From Hydrogenophaga sp. (GTDB lineage Bacteria > Pseudomonadota > Gammaproteobacteria > Burkholderiales > Burkholderiaceae_C), in contig JAGKSX010000041.1 in assembly GCA_018993155.1 (NCBI GenBank), positions 1 through 64,000 on the forward strand: a stretch of 64,000 nt of DNA. Reading direction: 5' to 3'. Positions 8,205-16,986 of this stretch are shown one piece after another. The first letter of the stretch is position 1. Every line of letters begins with the position of its first letter. The position numbers and the translations under genes were made by a program. The notes under the pieces are model-generated. The model was given only the letters and a program-made list of their open reading frames with translations. It made no database searches and was not told the origin of the DNA.

Positions 8205-8957
8205 TCAAAGAACGATCTCATGAGCGTGGCCGCGCACGTCCATTTCGTACTCAAGGCCGACGACTGGCGGACGGGCGTAGTTCCAGACCAAACCACCAGA
8301 GCCTGCGCCGCGTTTGGCCAATTCCTCGCCGACCAGGTGGCCGATGTTTTGCACGGTGTAAAGCTGTGTCGAGACGGCATCCGACCAGCTCACGCCCAGC
8401 GCCTTTAGGCGCAACTCCATTTCGTCAACGACAAAGCGTACCTTGGTGCGCAGGCCTTCGGGAGAGGTGTCTTGCCAGGCGATGCTGCGCTCATGCGCGG
8501 GCTCGTTGCCTGTGCGCGCGTCGGCGCTTCCCGAGAGCTGAAAGCTGGGCAGCGAACGCTGGGCGGGCACCGTGTAGCAAAACCCGAACACGCGCGATTC
8601 TGTCGGCTTGTCGTACATCGGGCAGACGTTGGTGCGCGCGACAGGATTCACGCCGTCCTTGTACAGGCCCCAGCGTTCCAGGGTCTGCACGTAGTGGCTG
8701 TTGAACTCCTTGAAGCCGGAATCGCTGAACGGATCGGGTGAGCGCAGTTCGAACTGGGCAATGGCTGTGGTGGGGCGGCCCACGCTGGCCAGGTGTGCCT
8801 CGACGGCCGCGAAAGCTTCCTTCATGGGAAGCTGGCGCATAAAGCGCACGCGCTGCAGGGCAAATCCGGGTTCAGCTGCCACCCCGCCCGAGTACTGAAA
8901 GACCGAAGGAATGTAGCGGTAGCCGCCAGGTGCAAAGATGGTAACGGGAAGGGTCAT
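8205..8957 (-). CDS. RidA-like deaminase, possibly 2-aminomuconate deaminase (CnbZ-like)
   Basis: A 250-residue protein whose layout (strand-rich N-terminus, AIAQFELRSPDPFS, then LKALGVSWSDAVSTQLYTV and a C-terminal VRGHAHEIVL) recalls an enlarged RidA/YjgF fold, in which enamine or imine intermediates are hydrolysed. Proteins of this size and pattern are sometimes annotated as 2-amino-5-chloromuconate deaminase (CnbZ), which would fit the ring-cleavage dioxygenase in the same operon. This is recalled, not tested. The start at 8957 is supported by GAGGAG seven bases upstream. Last gene of the minus-strand operon 8205-15968. Confidence 0.5.
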   Translation of the reverse strand: MTLPVTIFAPGGYRYIPSVFQYSGGVAAEPGFALQRVRFMRQLPMKEAFAAVEAHLASVGRPTTAIAQFELRSPDPFSDSGFKEFNSHYVQTLERWGLYKDGVNPVARTNVCPMYDKPTESRVFGFCYTVPAQRSLPSFQLSGSADARTGNEPAHERSIAWQDTSPEGLRTKVRFVVDEMELRLKALGVSWSDAVSTQLYTVQNIGHLVGEELAKRGAGSGGLVWNYARPPVVGLEYEMDVRGHAHEIVL

Positions 8958-8993
8958 CGAATCACTCCTCGAAGATGGATACAAAGGGAAAAC

Positions 8994-9857
8994 TCAGGGT
9001 TCAGGTCGTACGGGGTTGCTCAGCAGGCCAACGCCTTCGATGTCGACTTCGACGTGGTCGCCCGCCTGCAGCCACACGGGCGGCTGGCGCGACTGGCCCA
9101 CGCCGGCAGGTGTGCCCATGGCAATGACATCGCCAGGTTCCAGCGTCATGGCGGTGCTCAGCAACGCCAAGGTTTCGGCCACGCCCCAGATCATGTCGGC
9201 GGTGTTTGCGTCTTGCATCACGGCGCCGTTCAGGCGGCTCTGGATGCGCAGGTTTGTGGCGCCCGGAGGAAGCGCGTTGGCGGTCACCACGTTGGGGCCG
9301 AGTGCACCGGAAGCATCGAAGTTCTTGCCGATGGTCCACTGCGGCGTCTTCTTTTGGTAGTCGCGCACCGAGACGTCGTTGAAACAGCTGTAGCCGAACA
9401 CGTAGGGAAGCGCATGCTCGGCAGCGATGTGGCGGGGCACGCGTTGACCAATGACGACCGCCAGCTCCGCTTCGTAGTCCAGCTGTGCTGAGACGCGCGG
9501 CAGCCACAGATCCTGGCCGTGGCCCACCAGGGACGAAGCTGTGCGCAGGAAAAACCAGGGGTACGCGGGTTTGTCCCGGCCGCCTTCCTTGGCATGGTCG
9601 AAGTAGTTCAGGCCGAGGCAGATGATCTTGCCGGGCGCTGGAATGACCGGCGCGTATTGCTGCGCGTCAGGCTGCAATCGCGGGGCAGAAGAATGGATGG
9701 CACGCTCGGCCGCATCGGACAGGTTCACGTTCTGGCGGAGGGCCGTGAGCAGGTCGCTGGGCACTTCAGGGCAGGCCGAGGCCAAGTCGATCAATCCGTC
9801 GTCGGTGACCAGTCCCAGGCGGGGGCCGGTGGGGCTGAGGTAAGTGGTGAATCGCAT
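8994..9857 (-). CDS. Fumarylacetoacetate hydrolase (FAH) family protein
   Basis: A 287-residue FAH-superfamily enzyme that would hydrolyse, decarboxylate or hydrate a ring-cleavage product. The N-terminal extension precedes the catalytic domain beginning at KIICLGLNYFDHAKE. Divalent-metal ligands are seen in DYEAELAVVIG, and the family also shows FNDVSVRDYQ, WTIGKNFDASGALGPNVV and GDVIAMGTPAGVG. The start at 9857 begins MRFTTYL, where family similarity starts; upstream codons run antisense over the next gene. Within the operon it fits the step after deamination, for example an oxalocrotonate-type compound, but the exact reaction is inferred. Confidence 0.85.
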   Translation of the reverse strand: MRFTTYLSPTGPRLGLVTDDGLIDLASACPEVPSDLLTALRQNVNLSDAAERAIHSSAPRLQPDAQQYAPVIPAPGKIICLGLNYFDHAKEGGRDKPAYPWFFLRTASSLVGHGQDLWLPRVSAQLDYEAELAVVIGQRVPRHIAAEHALPYVFGYSCFNDVSVRDYQKKTPQWTIGKNFDASGALGPNVVTANALPPGATNLRIQSRLNGAVMQDANTADMIWGVAETLALLSTAMTLEPGDVIAMGTPAGVGQSRQPPVWLQAGDHVEVDIEGVGLLSNPVRPEP

Positions 9858-9912
9858 ACGAGATGAACAATTGATTGAGAAGGTGGAGTGCCGGGTGTCT
9901 GTCCCTGACTCT

Positions 9913-11466
9913 TCAGAACCCGAGCGCCACCGCCTGACGCCGCGCATCGGCCGCGGCTTCAAGGTTGCCCGAAGCGTTGCGACGCACCGCCTTGACCGAG
10001 CCGAAATAGAACTCGTGTTGAGAGTCGGTTTCGACGGAGTGGCCGCGTTCGCGCAGGAGATGGGCGACGGCTTGTGGAAGACCGGGCTCCAGCAGGATGG
10101 TGCCGTCGCGCGCCAGGCTCCAGCGCGGCCGTGCGACCAGCTCGCCCAGTGTGACCATGCCGCCCAGCGCACCGGTGGCGATCTGGAAGCCCGTGGTGGT
10201 CTGGCTGACGCCGCCCGGTGACACTGCGGCCATCGTGGCCCGTCCGTCGCGCAGCAGCAGCCACGGGTTCAGGGTGTGCGAGGGCCTGCGATGCGGGGCG
10301 ACGCAGTTGACGCTGCCTGGTTCTGTGTCGAAATCAAACATGCGGTTGTTCAGGAGGATGCCGGTGCCAGGGTCCACTGCGCCGCTGCCGAAGGGCTGGA
10401 ACACGCTTTGCAGCATGGCCAAGGCATTGCCCTGCGCATCCATGGCGACGAAACCCGTGGTGTCGCCGACGCCCGCCCGGCTGTTGGCAAATGCGGCGCG
10501 CCACTCTGCTGAGGCGCGAACGGTATCCACGCCGAAGGACCGGGCGTCCAGGGCCGCAACGCTCACCTGTGCCGGATCGCCGATGCGGGTACGGCCCTTG
10601 GCGATCACGGCCAGGGCATGCTCGATGTCTTGGGCCATGCCTTCGGCACCGAGCTGGCAGCCATGGCGGTCCCAGCGCTGCAGTTGTTGCAGCATGAGCA
10701 CGCCGACCGAGTTGGGCGGCATGACATGCACCGCGTGTCCGGCCGTTGGCGAGGTCCAGGACTGAACCCAGTCCGCCTGCGCGTGAGCGAAGTCGATTGC
10801 ATCCAGCAGCCCGTTGGTTCCCTGCGAGAAGCGCGTCAGGCTTCGCATGGAGGCGCCTTCGTAAAAGCCGCGTTCTCCCTCATGTGCAATGGCGTTCAGA
10901 GCTTCCGCCAGTGCGGGCTGCCGAATGCGTTGACCCGCTTCCAGCAGCGCGCCACCGGGCATGAAGAGCGTGTCGAAGCCGGGCTGGCTTCGCACAAGTG
11001 GTCCACTCAGGCGGAGGTTGCGTGCCAGTTCCTCGGCCACGTTGCAGCCATCGCGCGCCAAGGCAATGGCCGGAGCCAGAAGCTCGCGCAGCGTGATGCG
11101 GCCAAAGCGCTCATGGGCGCGAGCCCACAGGCGCACCAGTGTGGGTACCACCGCCGAGCTTGTGCCACGTTGCGGCATGCCGTTGGTGAACCGTTCAACC
11201 TTTGCCGACCCCGGCGCGCGCCCGCTGGCGTTGAGCGCATGCACCTCGCCCGTGGCCGCGTCGTAGTACATCATCATGCCGCAGCCACCCAGCGAGCCGG
11301 CATGCGGTAGCACCACGGCCAGTGTTGCCGAGGCGCTGACCATGGCGTCGACCAATGAGCCGCCGTCCGCCAGGCAACGGAGGGCGTGCTGCGAGGCCAG
11401 ATGATGACCGCTGGCCAGCGCCACCTGCGTCCCAAAAACGCTTTTGGGTCTTGCGTTGCAGATCAT
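9913..11466 (-). CDS. Gamma-glutamyltransferase-family enzyme
   Basis: A 517-residue Ntn-hydrolase precursor of the gamma-glutamyltranspeptidase family. The autoprocessing and nucleophile Thr is expected in VGDTTGFVAMDAQGNA, matching TTHxSVVD of the family. PFGSG and LNNRMFDF follow in the presumed small subunit. No clear signal peptide is present, so it may act in the cytoplasm, unlike the periplasmic GGT. The start overlaps the stop of coxG as ATGA. Placement in an aromatic operon suggests an amide or gamma-glutamyl-conjugate substrate (as in gamma-glutamylanilide routes), which is inference. Confidence 0.82.
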   Translation of the reverse strand: MICNARPKSVFGTQVALASGHHLASQHALRCLADGGSLVDAMVSASATLAVVLPHAGSLGGCGMMMYYDAATGEVHALNASGRAPGSAKVERFTNGMPQRGTSSAVVPTLVRLWARAHERFGRITLRELLAPAIALARDGCNVAEELARNLRLSGPLVRSQPGFDTLFMPGGALLEAGQRIRQPALAEALNAIAHEGERGFYEGASMRSLTRFSQGTNGLLDAIDFAHAQADWVQSWTSPTAGHAVHVMPPNSVGVLMLQQLQRWDRHGCQLGAEGMAQDIEHALAVIAKGRTRIGDPAQVSVAALDARSFGVDTVRASAEWRAAFANSRAGVGDTTGFVAMDAQGNALAMLQSVFQPFGSGAVDPGTGILLNNRMFDFDTEPGSVNCVAPHRRPSHTLNPWLLLRDGRATMAAVSPGGVSQTTTGFQIATGALGGMVTLGELVARPRWSLARDGTILLEPGLPQAVAHLLRERGHSVETDSQHEFYFGSVKAVRRNASGNLEAAADARRQAVALGF

Positions 11467-12101
11467 GCGACGCGCGAGGCGAGGATGGCCACCAGCGTGC
11501 CCATGAACGAACCGGCCGCGCAACCCACGGCCATGCGCCAGGCCAGACCATCGAGCGCCAGGCGCCAGGCCATGACGTCTGGCACGGTGGCCGTCGCGGC
11601 AGGCACGCCCTGGGGCGCAGCGGGGGCCGCCGCAGGTCCTGTCGTGGCCTGGGCTGGGGCGGGCTGCGCCAGCTCGCGCGCCACATTGGCGAAAAACTCC
11701 TCCGAAAATTTGCGGGCTGCGCTGTCAATCAGGCGCGAACCCAGCTGTGCCATGCGGCCGGTGATTTCGGTGTCGGCGCTGTAGGCCAGCTGAGTACCGC
11801 CTTCCACGCGCGTCAATTGCACTTTCACGCGGCCGCTGGCCGCACCGGCCGGGCCCGCGGAGCCGCGCCCTGACAAGGCGAAGGAGGTGGGGGGCACCAC
11901 GTCCTCGCGCTGCGCCTCCGCACTGAAGCTGACCTTGATGGGGCCCACGGCCGCGCTCAGAACGAGGGCGAGCTGGTTGGGTGCCGGCTCGCTCACCTTG
12001 CTGCAGCCAGGGATCACCCTGGCCAGGAAGTCGGTGTTGTTCAGGGCTTGCCACACCTCGTCCAAGGGGCGGGCCAGAATTTTGGTGCCTTCGATCAACA
12101 T
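11463..12101 (-). CDS. coxG: CoxG-like SRPBCC protein (carbon monoxide dehydrogenase subunit G family)
   Basis: A 212-residue protein: an N-terminal SRPBCC domain (residues 1-150; MLIEGTKILARPLDEVW, VIPGCSKV, SADTEITGRMAQLG) then an Ala/Pro-rich linker and a C-terminal hydrophobic helix that could anchor it to the membrane. CoxG proteins accompany xanthine-dehydrogenase-type molybdenum hydroxylases and help recruit or mature them at the membrane. Here the partner CoxM and CoxS are in the same operon but the large subunit is truncated. Four bases separate it from the monooxygenase gene upstream, and ATGA overlap links it to the downstream GGT gene. Confidence 0.85.
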   Translation of the reverse strand: MLIEGTKILARPLDEVWQALNNTDFLARVIPGCSKVSEPAPNQLALVLSAAVGPIKVSFSAEAQREDVVPPTSFALSGRGSAGPAGAASGRVKVQLTRVEGGTQLAYSADTEITGRMAQLGSRLIDSAARKFSEEFFANVARELAQPAPAQATTGPAAAPAAPQGVPAATATVPDVMAWRLALDGLAWRMAVGCAAGSFMGTLVAILASRVA

Positions 12102-12105
12102 GTGC

Positions 12106-13263
12106 TTACCGTGTCATGTCGATGCCGGCCAGACGCAGGCCTTGATCGGCGATGCGCATGCGGTCGTTGAGGTAGCGAAAACGCCCGAAGGCCCAGGTGA
12201 TCAGCGGCCGCGCCACGTCCAGGCTGGTGGGCCATTGCCTCGAGAACCAGTCGTAGCGGCAGGCCCAGGTCTGGGTCTGGTCGCTGATAAAGCGGACGTT
12301 GTGCTCCCATTGGCGGATGGCGCGCGCCACGTCGGCTTCCTGTCGCAGGTGATGCGCGAGGGCATAGGCGTTGATCAGTGTGAGGCCCGCGCCTTGGCCG
12401 AGCGTGGGAGGGAGACCGTGCGCCGCGTCGCCCAGGATGGCGACGTTCTTCATGGCCCAGTGCGGGCAGTTGACCACACCGTAGTTGTATTGAGTGGCCG
12501 GCGCCTGGCTCAACGCCTGCATGAGGCCCGCAAGCTCGGGAAAGCGCGCGGACCAGTCGGCTGCGTCCAGCGGCAGCTTCTTGGCTGTGGCATCGCGCTC
12601 AGGGGCCACCATGTACACGTAGGTGGAATCAGGACCTGCCGGGGTCACGCCAATGCGCCGGTTGCCTGACCAGTGCTCCACGGTCTTGTTCTCGGGCGTG
12701 AACTCGCGCCCCTGGATCAGGAAGCGGTCGATGATGGTGGGCAGCACGCGAAAGCCGCTGCGCATGGGCAGGGAGTTGCGGACCGCCGAGTTCACGCCAT
12801 CGGCGCCCACAACCAGGTCGGCCGTCGAAGCCGCACCCTTCTGGGTGCGCAGCGCGTAGCGCCCGCCCTGCTCGGTCACGCCCGTCACGGTGGAATCCGT
12901 CACGATTTCTGCACCCTCGGCAAGGGCAACGTCGCGCAGAGCCTCAATCACGGCCTGGCGTGAGAACACATGTACGCGCGACAGACCTGCCAGCGAACGT
13001 TGCTGGCGCAAAGAGCCATCCGGGAAGCGGATCTCCGCACGTTGCAGTTGCAGGCCAAGTGGAGCCATGGCGTCGAAGACGCCCAATTGCTCCAACACCT
13101 CGATGCTGTTGTTCTTGATGTAAATGCCGGCACCGATTTCGCGGATCTGGTCACCGCGTTCGTGCACACGCACCTTCCATCCATCGCGGGCCAGCAAGGC
13201 GGCGGTTGCGAGGCCGCCAATGCCGCCGCCGGCGATCTCGGCCATGCGTTGTGGCGCGCTCAT
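12106..13263 (-). CDS. FAD-dependent aromatic hydroxylase (salicylate/6-hydroxynicotinate monooxygenase-like)
   Basis: A 385-residue group A flavoprotein monooxygenase. The ADP-binding fold appears at the N-terminus (AGGGIGGLATAALLARDGW), followed by VFSRQAVIEAL, DLVVGADGVNSAVR and the FAD ribityl motif GDAAHGLPPTLGQGAGL. Such enzymes use NAD(P)H and oxygen to ortho-hydroxylate a phenolic or hydroxypyridine ring. The start at 13263 has AGGAGG seven bases upstream; the first glycine motif begins close to it. It stands between the fused dioxygenase and coxG and probably makes the substrate for ring cleavage. The first Gly of GxGxxG is preceded by Ala-Gly rather than the usual Ile-Val-Gly. Confidence 0.85.
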   Translation of the reverse strand: MSAPQRMAEIAGGGIGGLATAALLARDGWKVRVHERGDQIREIGAGIYIKNNSIEVLEQLGVFDAMAPLGLQLQRAEIRFPDGSLRQQRSLAGLSRVHVFSRQAVIEALRDVALAEGAEIVTDSTVTGVTEQGGRYALRTQKGAASTADLVVGADGVNSAVRNSLPMRSGFRVLPTIIDRFLIQGREFTPENKTVEHWSGNRRIGVTPAGPDSTYVYMVAPERDATAKKLPLDAADWSARFPELAGLMQALSQAPATQYNYGVVNCPHWAMKNVAILGDAAHGLPPTLGQGAGLTLINAYALAHHLRQEADVARAIRQWEHNVRFISDQTQTWACRYDWFSRQWPTSLDVARPLITWAFGRFRYLNDRMRIADQGLRLAGIDMTR

Positions 13264-13367
13264 GCCTGCACCTCCTTGCGCGGGTTGGTCGCCGGCGTGG
13301 TGGTGGGACAAGTGAGGTCAAAGTTAATGTGAGGCATAGAGTGACTCTTGGTGAAGATTTCGTCGGC

Positions 13368-14467
13368 TCAGGCGCTTTTCTTGCGCTGTAGGTTGACCTG
13401 GGTGGCTGCACCCGCCGTGAGCAGTGCATGGATGTGGAACTCATCGCGCAGGCGTTCAGTGTCGAAGGCGACCAACGCCTGGCGCTCGTCTTCGGCCAGC
13501 GCATAGTTCTCGGCCCAGGCCAGCGGGTCGGCGATGAAGCGACGAGCCTCCTCGGGCAAGGTGCGCAAATGCAGCAGGGCCTGCACCAGCGGCACGCGCC
13601 CGTTGGGCAGCGCGGGATAGATCAAGGCATGGTCTTCGGTGATCGGGTTGGGGGTTTCCAGATCCCAAGCCAGCGTGGCGTAGGTGTGGTGCCACGATGG
13701 TTCAAAATGCGCCGCAAACGGTTTGCGGTCGCCCATGGCGCCCGCGAGCATGAGTGTGGATCGCAGCTCGATGTTGCCGCTGCGGTCCAGCGATTGCTCG
13801 CTCAGACCCAGCAGTTGCTGCAGGTCTCCTTCGCACAGCCGGTCGTAGAGTCCGCGGTCGGTTTCCACGTCGGGGTTCGGGTAGTGGCGCGTGCCGGGGT
13901 AGTGCGACAACCCGCCGCTGGCGATCAGGATGGCACGCTTGCCCAGCTTGCACAGCGCGCGTTCCAGCGCCTGGCCGAAGGCGAAACAGCGTGTGGGCGC
14001 GGGCTGGGGCGGCATGTAGGCATTGACGAACAAGGCCAGCATCGGCATGTCGCGTGTGAAGCCCATCTGTTCGTAGGGAATGGTGAAGGCCGTCTGCAGT
14101 TTTGCGTCGAGGGTAAAGGCCAGATCGAAACCCAGGGCGCCCATCTCTGGCACGAGCGCGTAGCCCAGGTCGCCATCCAATGCCCAGTCGCCCCGGTGCT
14201 TGTGCATACCGTCGGCGCGCCGGGCCGCGTGCACGCAGAAGGGAGGCACGCTGTGGGTCACGAAATGGTCACCATGGTCGTTGGAGATCACGATCACGCA
14301 GTCCGCCTTCTTGGCCAGGAATACTTGGCCAATGGCCCGCAATTGCAAGTGAACCCGATCGACCTGGGCCAGGTCTTCAGTGTCGGGGCGTGACAGCAAT
14401 TGCGGTGCGTGAGGAACGGCGGCTGCTGCGACGACACCCGCGCGCTTGTGGTGGATGGAGACGGTGT

Positions 14468-14471
<4 letters not shown>
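13368..14471 (-). CDS. Fused class III extradiol dioxygenase (LigB domain plus LigA-like C-terminus)
   Basis: A 367-residue ring-cleaving dioxygenase of the LigAB superfamily. Residues 1-275 form the Fe(II)-binding LigB domain: VPHAPQLL, ISNDHGDHF and SGGLSHYPGTRHYP carry the conserved His residues. The last 80 residues (LAWAENYALAEDERQALV, FHIHALL) look like the small LigA subunit, which is separate in protocatechuate 4,5-dioxygenase and fused in gallate dioxygenases. The start is a TTG overlapping the coxS stop as TTGA; no ATG exists in the supported region. The neighbouring deaminase-like and FAH genes suggest an aminated or heteroaromatic diol or aminophenol substrate. Confidence 0.82.
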
Positions 14472-14961
<490 letters not shown>

Positions 14962-14965
<4 letters not shown>

Positions 14966-15804
14966 GATTGCGGGGCGAGGGCTTGTTGCAGTGCATCGAT
15001 GGCGTTGACGGCGTGGCGATGCGCATCGAGAAGGCCCAACTCCGGCCACGCGGCGGCGATGTCCTGACGCGCCAGGTCCATCCACCGTTCGCGCGGCATC
15101 CGGGTTGAGGTTTGCAGGCTTTCGGCAAGGGTGGGCAGCGCCACTGGACGCTCGCCGTGCGCGCCCACCCAGCAGCGCCAACCATCGGCGCGTTGCACGA
15201 CGATGGCCGAACACATGGCGTACTCACCCGCCCGGTGCATGAGCTTGGCGCGACCCCACCGGTGCAGCTGGATGTCGACCGTGTCCAGCGTCAGGGCCAC
15301 AGCCAGCTCGTCCACGGCGCGCGCTGTGTGGAGTGGGCCCAGGATGAAGTCGTGGACCGCCATGCGCCGCATGCCGCGTTTGCTGACCAGCTCAATTTGT
15401 GCGCCCAATGCGCAAAAGAGCAATGGCCAGTCGCCTTTGGGGTCGGCCTGCACGATGCTGCCAACTGCCGTGCCTCGGTTGCGCACGGCGGGAAAGGCAA
15501 TCTGCCGGGCATGCGCGGCCAGCAGCGCCGCCGCTGCGGGATGCTGCGCGGAGTGGACGGCGGCGAGCTGCGAGTGGCGCACCAATGCGCCGATGCGAAG
15601 GCCCTGGTGCCATTCCATCTGTCCCAGCGCTTCGATGCGGTTGATGTCCAGCAGCGCGTGAGGCGATGCCATGCGATACCGCAGCAGTGGCAGCAGGCTC
15701 TGGCCACCGGCCAGCACCTGGGCATCACTGCCCAGTGCTGCAAGCAGGTCCAGCGCTTCGTCAAGTGTTGTCGGGCGGCGCAGTTCAAACGGTGCCGGTT
15801 TCAT
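14962..15804 (-). CDS. FAD-binding medium subunit of a xanthine-dehydrogenase-type hydroxylase (CoxM-like)
   Basis: A 280-residue FAD subunit. The FAD-binding motif LAGGQSLLPLLRYRMA is near residue 32 and the second, RNRGTAVGSIVQADPKGDWPLL, near 110; both are typical of CoxM/NdhF. The C-terminal CO_deh_flav_C domain is present. ATGA overlap with the coxL stub upstream and coxS downstream shows the ancestral L-M-S operon order. The family call is firm. Whether a working hydroxylase forms is doubtful because the large subunit gene is truncated. Confidence 0.9.
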
Positions 15805-15968
15805 GATTCGAGTTCCAGATGGGCGAGCGGGCGCTGGGTGACGGCGTGCTCTCCGCCGCCAAGCAGTTGGGCCAGCAGGTAGTCGGGCGTGATGGGTGTG
15901 CGGTCGACGGCCACACCACGCTCGAGCAGGGCATTGCGCACGGCATTGCCGATGGCTGCGGGGCCAAG
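15801..15968 (-). pseudogene. 3' stub of the molybdopterin-binding large subunit gene (coxL-type)
   Basis: Reading the minus strand in frame into the stop that overlaps coxM gives GPAAIGNAVRNAL, then TPITPDYLLAQLLGGGEH to the end. This is the conserved C-terminal end of xanthine-dehydrogenase large subunits. Only about 53 codons survive. A TAA comes two codons before the similarity begins and nothing further upstream on this strand resembles the family. The roughly 700 missing residues hold the molybdenum cofactor site, so the gene is dead. Truncation also removed the operon's original promoter side. Confidence 0.88.
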
Positions 15969-16028
15969 TTACATAGGGGTGTCATGGGAGCCAACCTTTC
16001 ATCAAGTTCAAGGAGTCTTCTTGCCAGA

Positions 16029-16050
16029 TATCAAGTATCAAGTATACGTA
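16029..16050. promoter_or_regulatory. Tandem TATCAAG repeat upstream of the GntR gene
   Basis: The heptamer TATCAAG occurs twice in tandem (16029-16042) and is followed by TATACGTA. It sits in a short AT-rich region about 75 bases upstream of the GntR start and next to the coxL break. It could be an autoregulatory GntR site. Confidence 0.35.
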
Positions 16051-16124
16051 ATAATTTTGCGAAGTTCATGCCAAAATTCGCTCAACACACTGGGGTTTTC
16101 CCATGGGAGTTCCATTTTTTGCCT

Positions 16125-16868
16125 ATGAACAAAGTGTTGGACAGTCTTTCGGGCCTTCCCACCGCGCCGCGGGCGTCGAACTTGCCCTCACAGGTCCAGT
16201 CGATATTGCTGGAGGGCATCCTTGTCGGCACGCTGCGTCCGGGTGAGCGGTTGTGGGTGGATGAGGTGGCCGAGCACTTTGGCGTGAGCAAGATTCCGGT
16301 GCGCGAAGCGCTCAAGGCGCTGGAGGTGGACGGGTGGGTGACCTCACAGCCGCGCAAGGGCACCTATGTGCGTGAACTGTCGTTGGATGAACTGCGGGAA
16401 ACCTTTGAAATGCGGCGGCTGCTGGAGCCTTACAGCGCAGGTCAGGCGGCCCTGCGCCGCACCGACGCCCAACTGATGGAGCTGGAGCGTTTGCTGGACG
16501 AAAGCAACAAGGCGTTGGAGGCAATCGACGTGGTTGCCGTGACCCAGGCCAACCGGCGCATTCATTCCGTGATGGCCGATGCGGCGGGCAACAGCCTCTT
16601 GCGTGAAAGCATTGCCAAGCTGGAGCAACTCGTGCAGCGGTACTTCGTGGCCGTCGATTGGCAGCACCGGCGCGAATCTATGGAGCAGCACCGTGCCATC
16701 TACGAGGCGATCCGCGATCGCAATGTCGACCTCGCAGCGCGCCTGACGGTCGCGCACATCGACCATACAGAATCATTGGCCGAGGCCTCTCTGTTGCGCT
16801 TGCCATTTGCAGCCAAATGGGACTGGGGCGATCGCATGAAAGACTCGATTTCGGCGGAAATTCCCTAG
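16125..16868 (+). CDS. GntR-family transcriptional regulator, FCD subfamily
   Basis: A 247-residue regulator. The winged helix-turn-helix spans about residues 20-90 (GERLWVDEVAEHFGVSKIPVREALKALE, then the wing RKGTYVRELS). An FCD domain follows with NRRIHSVM and the HRAIYEAI helix. The start at 16125 gives a normal length; the frame stays open upstream but runs over the tandem repeats and the coxL stub. It is convergent with the isomerase-receptor fusion gene and adjacent to the truncated aromatic operon. Either could be its target. Confidence 0.85.
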   Translation: MNKVLDSLSGLPTAPRASNLPSQVQSILLEGILVGTLRPGERLWVDEVAEHFGVSKIPVREALKALEVDGWVTSQPRKGTYVRELSLDELRETFEMRRLLEPYSAGQAALRRTDAQLMELERLLDESNKALEAIDVVAVTQANRRIHSVMADAAGNSLLRESIAKLEQLVQRYFVAVDWQHRRESMEQHRAIYEAIRDRNVDLAARLTVAHIDHTESLAEASLLRLPFAAKWDWGDRMKDSISAEIP

Positions 16869-16986
16869 GCTTTGAAACCTGAGGCATGCGCACCCGGTGG
16901 GGGGCGGATGAAATCATGGACGACCAGGACCCGTGGAGTGCGCCGACGCTGGTGCACGAATGTGCGCACTGTGAGTACAAAGAACG

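Noticed and set aside
15819-16124. N-terminal extension of the GntR regulator at 16125
   Set aside because: The extension crosses the coxL stub and tandem repeats; FCD GntR proteins are normally about 220-250 residues, matching the start at 16125.
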